Shown here in pieces: positions 40,581 through 46,504 of a stretch of DNA of 64,000 nucleotides. How positions within the stretch are numbered: the first letter of the stretch is position 1; each line of letters starts with the position of its first letter. Below the pieces are notes generated by a model. The model saw only the letters and a list, made by a program, of their open reading frames with translations. It was not told where the DNA came from and made no database searches. The stretch is from S5-327 sp965200975 (lineage in GTDB: Bacteria; Chloroflexota; Dehalococcoidia; Lucifugimonadales; Australimonadaceae). A program made the position numbers and the translations under genes. The DNA lies in NCBI GenBank assembly GCA_965200975.1, contig OZ241740.1, positions 2,294,001-2,358,000 of the forward strand, written 5' to 3'.

Positions 40581-42037
40581 CAGACAGCCTCGCCCGGAGC
40601 GGGCAGCACCCAAGTGTCCTTGCTGCCGCCCCCCTGGGAGGAGTTGACGATGTAGGAGCTGCTGTTGGGCGCGACGCGGGTGAGTCCGCCCGGAAGCACC
40701 CATGGCCGCTCGCCGGTGACGACGAACACGCGCAGGTCGCACCGGCGCGGTTCGAACGCTCCATCCTCGAATGCGGGGATCGTGCTGAACTGTTGGAGCG
40801 GCTGCCCTATCCACTGCCCGGGGTTTGCGCGCAACTCGCGCCGCTGCGCCTCCAGCCGCTGGCTGTCGGCCTGCGGCCCGATGAAAACTCCGTAGCCCCC
40901 CGAGCCGTCCTTCGGTTTGACGACCAGGTCATGGAGGTTGTCGAGGATGAACTCGAGGTCGTCCGCGCGATTGCCCAGGTAGGTCGGGACGCTGTCGAGC
41001 AGAGGCTCCTCGCCGAGATAGAACCGGATGAGGTCGGGCGCGTAGCGGAACACCATCTTGTCGTCGGCGACGCCTGCGCCAAGCGCGTTGGCTATGGTTA
41101 CGTTGCCTGCGCGGTAAGCCTCGACGAGGCCCGGCACGCCGAGCATCGAGTCGGAGCGGAACAGCCGGGGGTCGAGGAACGCGTCGTCCACGCGGCGGTA
41201 GACGACGTGCGCGCGTTCGAGTCCCGCCGTGGAGCGGACGAACAGCTGCGCGTCGCGCACGACCAGATCGCGGCCTTCGACCAGTTCAACCCCCATTTCG
41301 CGGGCGAGGAAGATGTGCTCGAAGTAGGCGGAGTTGTACGGGCCGGGCGTAAGGACGACCACCCGGCAGTCCGCAGCGTGCACGCCGGGCGGGCGGCAGG
41401 CGACGAGGCTCTCGAGCAGGTGATCGCCGTACTCGTCGACCGAGGCCACGCCGTCGCCGGGAAAGAGCTGGGGAACGGTGCTGCGCATCGTGCGGCGGTT
41501 CTCGACAACGTAGGAGACGCCGGAAGGAGTCCGCAGATTGTCCTCCAGCAGCCGGAACTCGCCGTCGTCGCACCGCACAAGGTCGCAGCCGGCCACGTGC
41601 ACGTAGCAGCCGAGCGGAGGGACAGCGCCGACGACCTCCTGAACGAATGCGGCGTGGCCGAGCACAAGGTCGGGCGGGATGACGCCGTCCTTCACGCACC
41701 GGTGATCGGTGTAGACGTCCTGCAGGAAGAGGTTCAGGGCGGCGATGCGCTGCCGCAGCCCGGCCTCGAGCCGCTTCCACTCGGCAGCCTCGACGATGCG
41801 CGGGATGAGCGAGAACGGGAAGATGCGCTCCGCGCCGGCGTCGTCGGCGTAGACGGTGAACGTAATGCCGTTGTTCAGCGTCTCGAGGTCGGCGGTCTCC
41901 TGCAGCGCGACGTACTGCGCGGCGTCGATGCGCGAGAGCGCGCGGTGGAGCGCCTTGTAGCTTGGGCGCGCTCCGCTCTCGCCGAACACCTCGTCGTAGC
42001 CGGGGATGCTCCGGTAGTCTGCGAACAGGTCCGCCAT
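40580..42037 (-). CDS. circularly permuted ATP-grasp protein (type 2)
   Basis: A 485-residue ligase-like protein. Opening LFADYRSIPGYDEVFGESG, the LNLFLQDVYTDHRCVKDGVI and YENRR-type segments, and VVKPKDGSGGYGVFIGP (ATP-binding loop) match the DUF404/407 circularly permuted ATP-grasp family. It likely forms an amide bond using ATP. First gene of the Anbu operon. Start at 42037 (MADLFADYRS); the frame is open 89 codons further upstream, but that stretch includes a dispersed repeat. Confidence 0.88.
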   Translation of the reverse strand: MADLFADYRSIPGYDEVFGESGARPSYKALHRALSRIDAAQYVALQETADLETLNNGITFTVYADDAGAERIFPFSLIPRIVEAAEWKRLEAGLRQRIAALNLFLQDVYTDHRCVKDGVIPPDLVLGHAAFVQEVVGAVPPLGCYVHVAGCDLVRCDDGEFRLLEDNLRTPSGVSYVVENRRTMRSTVPQLFPGDGVASVDEYGDHLLESLVACRPPGVHAADCRVVVLTPGPYNSAYFEHIFLAREMGVELVEGRDLVVRDAQLFVRSTAGLERAHVVYRRVDDAFLDPRLFRSDSMLGVPGLVEAYRAGNVTIANALGAGVADDKMVFRYAPDLIRFYLGEEPLLDSVPTYLGNRADDLEFILDNLHDLVVKPKDGSGGYGVFIGPQADSQRLEAQRRELRANPGQWIGQPLQQFSTIPAFEDGAFEPRRCDLRVFVVTGERPWVLPGGLTRVAPNSSSYIVNSSQGGGSKDTWVLPAPGEAV

Positions 42038-42102
42038 AAGGCGCAGGATAACCTCTGCCCGCAGGCTGAGTGTAGGCAGCCGCGGCTGGGATCTGCCGAG
42101 CT

Positions 42103-42137
42103 CCCAGGGGTCTGAGGGAGCGCACGCTCTCCCGGCG
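42103..42137. repeat. dispersed palindromic intergenic repeat, copy 7
   Basis: CCCAGGGGTCTGAGGGAGCG then CACGCTCTCCCGGCG. Same orientation and core as the copies at 44357-44450. It lies in the 281-bp divergent gap 42038-42318, where no gene is seen. Confidence 0.7.
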
Positions 42138-42318
42138 TCGCGTCGGCGCTGACTCCCTCGCACGTCGCCATCGCCCCGCCAGCTCACGCAACGAGCAGGC
42201 GCCGCAGAGGATTCTCCCAACCTTCTCGCGATGTGGGCCGGGATCGCTTCCCGCGCCCGGTTGACCGGCGCCCTGCTCCTTGGCACACTCGCTCCATAGT
42301 CCACAGGAGGGCTGACGC

Positions 42319-43254
42319 GTGCGCATCGGCGTTCCCGATCTCGTATCGAACTCGTACTTCCCGGCCATCGCCGCCGTCGACCTCGGCGCGCTCCGCGATG
42401 AGGGGTTCGACGCAGACATCGAACTGGTGTTTCCCGTTACGCGGGCGATGGAGATGCTGCGAGACGGCGGTCTCGACTACGTCGCAGGCTCAGCCCACGC
42501 GACGCTCTCGGCCTTTCCGGGATGGCGAGGCGCCAAGTTGATCGCCGCGCTCGCGCAGCATATGTACTGGTTCCTCGTGCTGCGGAGCAGCCTCGGCGCC
42601 GCCCGTGGAGACGTCGCCGCTGTAAGGGGACTCCGCATCGGCGCCGCTCCCGGCCCTCGCGACGGCCTGGAGCAGCTGCTCCGCGAGGCCGGCGTCGACC
42701 CGGAACGCGACGACGTGCGCATCGGCCCTGTGCCGGGCGCTCTGGAGCAGGGGACGTCGTTTGGCGTACAGGCTGCCCGCGCGCTAGCCGATGGCGCCAT
42801 CGACGGTTTCTGGGCCAACGGAATGGGCGCGGAGGTCGCGGTGCGCTCCGGCGCCGGCAGCGTCGTGCTCGACGTGCGCCGAGGCGACGGCCCGCCGGCG
42901 GCGCGCGGCTACACCTTCCCTGCGCTGGTTGCGACAGACCACAAGATCGCCTCCGCGCCGGATGAAGCCGCCGCTATGGTGAAGGCGATCGTCGCCGCGC
43001 AGCGCATACTGAGAGACGACCCCGCGCGGGCGACGGCGGTCGGCGAGCGGAGGTTTCCACCGCAAGAGGCAGGCCTCATAGCAACCCTCATCGAGCGCGA
43101 CTTGCCCTACTACGACGCGACGATCTCCGAGTCGGCGATCGACCGGATGAGCCGCTTCGCCCAGGATATGGGCCTGCTCGACGCTCCCGCGCCGTACGAG
43201 TCGGTCGTCGCGGCGCAGTTCGCTCATCTGTGGACGTCCGAAGAGAGGAGCTGA
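42319..43254 (+). CDS. NMT1/SsuA-like substrate-binding protein
   Basis: A 311-residue protein of the periplasmic-binding-protein type 2 fold: opening RIGVPDLVSNSYFPAIAAVD, then GLDYVAGSAHATLSAFPGWRG, matching NMT1/THI5-like ABC binding proteins. There is no signal peptide or lipobox, and no permease or ATPase gene is nearby, so it may act in the cytoplasm as a sensor or enzyme. GTG start with GGAGG 8 bases upstream. First of three plus-strand genes with the cupin and DUF2848 protein. Confidence 0.78.
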   Translation: MRIGVPDLVSNSYFPAIAAVDLGALRDEGFDADIELVFPVTRAMEMLRDGGLDYVAGSAHATLSAFPGWRGAKLIAALAQHMYWFLVLRSSLGAARGDVAAVRGLRIGAAPGPRDGLEQLLREAGVDPERDDVRIGPVPGALEQGTSFGVQAARALADGAIDGFWANGMGAEVAVRSGAGSVVLDVRRGDGPPAARGYTFPALVATDHKIASAPDEAAAMVKAIVAAQRILRDDPARATAVGERRFPPQEAGLIATLIERDLPYYDATISESAIDRMSRFAQDMGLLDAPAPYESVVAAQFAHLWTSEERS

Positions 43255-43261
43255 AGCGCGT

Positions 43262-43606
43262 ATGCCAAAGCCTGAACTGGAGTTCTTCGACCCGCGCGAC
43301 ATCCCGCGCGAGCCCATTCCGCCTGTGCAGGGGCTCAGCCAGCAGATACTCTCCCGCGACGGCGACACGGGCGACTATACGCGGCTGCTGCACTTCGAGC
43401 CGGGAACGGACACTTCGCCGATGGGCCCACAGATCCACGACTTCTGGGAAGAAGTGTGGATCATCGAGGGGAGCATCCACGACATACCCCTGAACGCCAC
43501 GTTCACCGCCGGAATGTACGCCTGCCGTCCGCCTGGAATGCCCCACGGGCCCTGGGTGTCTCCCGGCGGCTGCCGCACGTTCGAAGTCCGCCGCTATGAG
43601 CGCTGA
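43262..43606 (+). CDS. small cupin-domain protein
   Basis: A 114-residue single cupin. Metal-site motif 1 is seen in PMGPQIHDFWEEVWIIEGSI, and GMYACRPPGMPHGPWVSPGG is motif 2. ChrR-like or decarboxylase-like cupins look similar; the function is unknown. It starts 7 bases after the binding-protein stop, and its 3' end overlaps the DUF2848 gene by 11 bases, so the three form an operon. Confidence 0.8.
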   Translation: MPKPELEFFDPRDIPREPIPPVQGLSQQILSRDGDTGDYTRLLHFEPGTDTSPMGPQIHDFWEEVWIIEGSIHDIPLNATFTAGMYACRPPGMPHGPWVSPGGCRTFEVRRYER

Positions 43607-44297
43607 CCCTTCTCCGTACCGCGCGCTCGTCTTTGCCTGCCGGGGCGAGTCTCGCCCGTTCACGGCGCGCAGGCTGCTTGTCGCCGGCTATACCGGACGC
43701 GACCCTGCGGCAGTCGAGGCGCACATCGCCGAGCTCGAGCGGCACGGCGTCCCGCGGCCCGCGCACGTCCCGTGGGTGTTCGTTGTGGATCCCCAACTGC
43801 TGCAGACCGGCGGCGCCGTGCGGGCCTACGACGACTCATCGTCCGGCGAGGCGGAGTACGCGCTGCTCATCGACGCCGACGGCGTGTTCGTGGCCATCGG
43901 CAGCGACCATACTGACCGGGGACTCGAGCGCCTCTCGATCGAGCGATCGAAACAGATCTACCCGCGAACGCTCAGCCCGCAAATTGGGCCCCTCGACGCC
44001 CTGCTGCCCCAGTGGGACTCGCTCCGTCTGCGAAGCTGGACTGTCGACGGCGGCGAGCGCGCGCTCTATCAGGACGGGCTCTTCTCTCAGCTCATCCGTC
44101 CGGAGCGCCTGCTCGACCTCGCCGGCCCTGACATCGCGCCCGGAACAGTCGTCTTCTCCGGCACGCTGCCCGTCGTGGGCGGAGAGGTGCGATCGACCGC
44201 CCGGTTCGAGGCGGAGCTCGCCTCACCGAGCGACGGTCTGCTAGCAGCCCTCGCCTACGACGTGCGCTTACTGCCCCCGCACCCGCAGGCAGGCTAG
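43596..44297 (+). CDS. DUF2848 family protein
   Basis: A 233-residue DUF2848 protein, distantly related to the fumarylacetoacetate-hydrolase fold. Diagnostic segments are LLVAGYTGRDPAAVEAHI, ELERHGVPRPAHVP, and FVAIGSDHTDRGLE. The last contains conserved acidic and His residues that could bind metal. Usually found beside catabolic amidases and binding proteins; the reaction is unknown. Last gene of the operon with the binding protein and cupin. Confidence 0.82.
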   Translation: MSADPSPYRALVFACRGESRPFTARRLLVAGYTGRDPAAVEAHIAELERHGVPRPAHVPWVFVVDPQLLQTGGAVRAYDDSSSGEAEYALLIDADGVFVAIGSDHTDRGLERLSIERSKQIYPRTLSPQIGPLDALLPQWDSLRLRSWTVDGGERALYQDGLFSQLIRPERLLDLAGPDIAPGTVVFSGTLPVVGGEVRSTARFEAELASPSDGLLAALAYDVRLLPPHPQAG

Positions 44298-44356
44298 CAA
44301 ACGAGTCGCTCAGCGTCTGGGGAGAACCGCGACGGCGAACTCTCTCCCTCGTCCCT

Positions 44357-44450
44357 GCGCTAACCAGGAGGGTCTAGGGGAGCGCACGCTCTCCCAGCAG
44401 AGCGCCCGCGCTAACCAGGGGGTCTGGGGGAGCGCACGCTCTCCCAGCAG
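44357..44450. repeat. dispersed palindromic intergenic repeat, copies 8 and 9 in tandem
   Basis: Two copies 51 bp apart (starting 44357 and 44408), each GCGCTAACCAGG, a GGTCT run, GGGGAGCGCACGCTCTCCC, then AGCAG. They differ at only a few bases. A partial third start (GCGCTGACTCCC) follows at 44458. These are the clearest copies of the family, between the DUF2848 gene and tRNA-Ala. Confidence 0.85.
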
Positions 44451-44513
44451 CGCGCCAGCGCTGACTCCCCGCCGGCTTATCGACTCTGAACAGATACGAA
44501 CGAGTACGGCTTC

Positions 44514-44542
44514 TTGTTGGCGGGGGCAGGGGCTGCTATCCT
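44514..44542 (+). promoter_or_regulatory. candidate promoter for tRNA-Ala
   Basis: TTGTTG (44514-44519), exactly 17 bases, TATCCT (44537-44542), 21 bases before the tRNA 5' end. Confidence 0.55.
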
Positions 44543-44563
44543 GCGGCCTCCGGGCCATTGCGT

Positions 44564-44639
44564 GGGCCTGTGGCGCAGTTGGGAGCGCGCCTCAATGGCA
44601 TTGAGGAGGTCGGGGGTTCGAATCCCCCCAGGTCCACCA
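44564..44639 (+). tRNA. trnA: tRNA-Ala (GGC), CCA encoded
   Basis: Acceptor stem GGGCCTG with CAGGTCC, anticodon stem CCTCA/TGAGG with loop ATGGCAT (anticodon GGC), T-arm GGTTCGAATCC, then A-CCA. It is flanked on its 3' side by a serine-recombinase remnant, suggesting use as an integration site. Confidence 0.95.
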
Positions 44640-44640
44640 C

Positions 44641-44915
44641 TGTATCCTGCTCTGCGAACTGTCTTCCCCATGGCGACATCGTCGGTGTCTGCGTCGGCGA
44701 GTGGGCTGTCATCCGGCGTGGGGATGGTGTAGACGATGGCCGCGCTGCCCGGCTTGACCGCCACTTCCTTCACAAAGGACCGAATGAACGCCTTTGTTCT
44801 CGGTCAGTTCGCTGCTCCGCAGGAACTCGCTCATCTCCTCAGCATAGGCCGCCACGACATTTGCGCCGTCAAGGAACGCCCGTCGCTCCGCCACCATAGC
44901 GCGAGCCTCATCGGC
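44641..44915 (-). pseudogene. C-terminal remnant of a serine recombinase, frameshifted
   Basis: Reading the minus strand from 44915: ARAMVAERRAFLDGANVVAA, then AYAEEMSEFLRSSELTEN, then after a one-base shift near 44790, AFIRSFVKEVAVKPGSAAIV and YTIPTPDDSPLADAD. The IRSFVKE and IVYTIP pattern is the C-terminal signature of large serine recombinases seen in Chloroflexota. Only the last ~90 codons remain; the catalytic domain is absent. The gene points into the 3' end of tRNA-Ala, the arrangement of an integrase at a tRNA attachment site. Confidence 0.65.
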
Positions 44916-44989
44916 AGCAAGGCAGCGGCTATCGCGGCCAGGGCGATGATAACCCCCGTAAAGGCTCCGATACTTAAGCCGCGCTTCAT
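44831..44989 (-). CDS. small membrane protein, possibly truncated
   Basis: A 52-codon frame whose ATG overlaps the lipoprotein stop codon (ATGA at 44986-44989), so it is translationally coupled. Residues 5-31 are hydrophobic (SIGAFTGVIIALAAIAAALL). The C-terminal half overlaps the recombinase remnant in another frame, so the true gene may have been cut and given a new tail by that insertion. No family recognised. Confidence 0.35.
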   Translation of the reverse strand: MKRGLSIGAFTGVIIALAAIAAALLPMRLALWWRSDGRSLTAQMSWRPMLRR

Positions 44990-46212
44990 GGCGTCCCCTC
45001 TGGCGGCGGCTGCGGCTCGTAGTAGTAGGGTGGCGGCGGCGCGGGGTCAGGCCCCACGTAGATCACGCCCGGCAGTTCGGATAACTCTCCCACCAACGGC
45101 AGAGGGATTGAACCTAGAATGCCTGGCTGGTTGTCAATGTGCGGCCTGGAAGGCCCGTACCAAACCTCTCCGCTGCCGCCATGCCGGACAATCCACTCTA
45201 TTGCCGCGAGCGCGGACGCCTCGTCGGTCAGATTTACGTACACCAGCAACTGACCGGAGTCCGAGTCCATGAACTCGCTGATGATCCTGCCTGTCGCGCC
45301 GGCGTCGAGGTCGTCCCCTGTCCAATTGCCGGCCTCCGCGTCCGTCAGCATCCGCTGACTCTCCTTGGCGTCGCTCCGCTCGTAGTCCCACAGCCACTGG
45401 GTTAGTTGCGCGGGAGTGTACGCCTCAGGATAGTGCGGCAATTTGGGGTAGAACCATGGCGGGTAACATGCATCCCCCAGCGTGCGGGGCGGCACCCACG
45501 GCTGAAGCCAGCGTTCGGCGCCGGAGGTCTCCGCCAAGTCCCCCGGTATGGGAAACCATTGATCGCCGACAACGCGATGCACTGCCACCTCATACTGTAC
45601 GCCTGGCGTCAGCCCGGTGATTTGGTGGTGGAAGTTCTTTCTACTGCCTTCGTAGCTCGTTGAGGGCGCACTCGCGGCGGACGTAACTTTCACAGACCCC
45701 ATGACCTCGGCGGAGCCAGCTATCCGGTGCTTCACGATGTACGAATCGGCGCTGACGCCGAATGGCGGCTGCCAGAGCACATGCAGGGACGCGTGCCCCG
45801 GCGCTATCCTGACAGCGTCGAAATCCACGCTAAGGACCGGCGTCGGACAGTCCCAAACTGACGGCGTGGGCGTTGGCTGGAGCGTTTCGCCGGCCTCCGC
45901 GCTCGCCGGCTCCTCGCCGCTTGGCGTTGGCTGGAGCGTTTCGCCGTCCCCTGCGCTTGCCGGCTCCTCGCCGCTGGGCGTTGGCTGGAGGGTTACGCTG
46001 TCCCCTGCGCTTGCCGGCTCCTCGCCGCTCGGCGTTGGCTGGAGCGTTGCGCCGCCCCCTGCGCTTGCAGGCTCCTCGCCGCTCGGCGTTGGCTGGAGCG
46101 TTACGCCGGGCGTAGGTTCGGGCAAGGGCGCGTCACACCCCCACAGCGCCAGGAGCGCTATCGCGGCAAGGGCAATGACTCTCTGTGACCATAGCCCGTA
46201 CAGGAGCTTCAT
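44986..46212 (-). CDS. lipoprotein with 20-residue repeats and FN3-like domain
   Basis: A 408-residue protein. The N-terminal signal ends in a lipobox (LALWGC, with lipidated Cys near residue 25). Then come four to five tandem copies of TLQPTPSGEEPASAG, a Pro/Glu/Ser-rich stalk, and an FN3-like domain (HASLHVLWQPPFGVSADSYI ... ITGLTPGVQYEVAVHRV). A C-terminal ~170-residue region of unknown type follows (TDEASALAAIEWIVRHGGSG). Likely displayed outside the membrane. Start at 46212 (MKLLYGLWSQ) with GGGAGG upstream. Part of a small minus-strand group with a 30-codon gene and a membrane mini-protein, next to an integrase scar. Confidence 0.75.
   Translation of the reverse strand: MKLLYGLWSQRVIALAAIALLALWGCDAPLPEPTPGVTLQPTPSGEEPASAGGGATLQPTPSGEEPASAGDSVTLQPTPSGEEPASAGDGETLQPTPSGEEPASAEAGETLQPTPTPSVWDCPTPVLSVDFDAVRIAPGHASLHVLWQPPFGVSADSYIVKHRIAGSAEVMGSVKVTSAASAPSTSYEGSRKNFHHQITGLTPGVQYEVAVHRVVGDQWFPIPGDLAETSGAERWLQPWVPPRTLGDACYPPWFYPKLPHYPEAYTPAQLTQWLWDYERSDAKESQRMLTDAEAGNWTGDDLDAGATGRIISEFMDSDSGQLLVYVNLTDEASALAAIEWIVRHGGSGEVWYGPSRPHIDNQPGILGSIPLPLVGELSELPGVIYVGPDPAPPPPYYYEPQPPPEGTP
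45869..46104 (-). repeat. tandem ~57-60-bp coding repeats in lipoprotein
   Basis: Four full units and a partial fifth of GGCGTTGGCTGGAGCGTT plus a variable stretch and GCCGGCTCCTCGCCGCT encode TLQPTPSGEEPASAGxxx. Units are nearly identical at DNA level, so copy number may vary between strains. Confidence 0.8.
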
Positions 46213-46234
46213 CTCTCGCCTCCCGCCACTCACC

Positions 46235-46327
46235 CTAATGATGCGGGAAAGCTACCCAGTTCGACTCATCCTGCACCCAGCGCTCGAAGGGGGTCAGGCG
46301 CCACGATTCGTTGCGGTCGTTAGCCAT
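46235..46327 (-). CDS. 30-residue small protein, unknown
   Basis: ATG at 46327 with a strong AAGGAGA SD six bases upstream; the frame ends with TAG at 46235-46237. The product begins MANDRNESWRLTPFERWVQD and contains three Trp in 30 residues, which is unusual for a random GC-rich frame. It ends 22 bp before the lipoprotein start and is likely in the same transcript. No family recognised. Confidence 0.45.
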   Translation of the reverse strand: MANDRNESWRLTPFERWVQDESNWVAFPHH

Positions 46328-46504
46328 CAGAGTTCTCCTTGGGACGGCTATCTCAACTGTACGCGTTCAGGCTGAGCGCCGCGACTTCCCGCCTCTTCAT
46401 CGCGCGTCAACTCATCACCCCAAATCGTTGCCGCGCATCGGAAGGACGGCTGGAGCGATGGGGCCTGTGCTAGTATTGCGTTATCCCCCAGGCGCGAGGC
46501 GAGC

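Noticed and set aside
44477..44773. 98-codon minus-strand frame crossing tRNA-Ala
   Set aside because: Its C-terminal part is simply the antisense of the tRNA; only the N-terminal part is meaningful, as the recombinase remnant.
45869..46104. Short tandem repeats considered as a CRISPR array
   Set aside because: In-frame with the lipoprotein, no unique spacers, no cas genes nearby.
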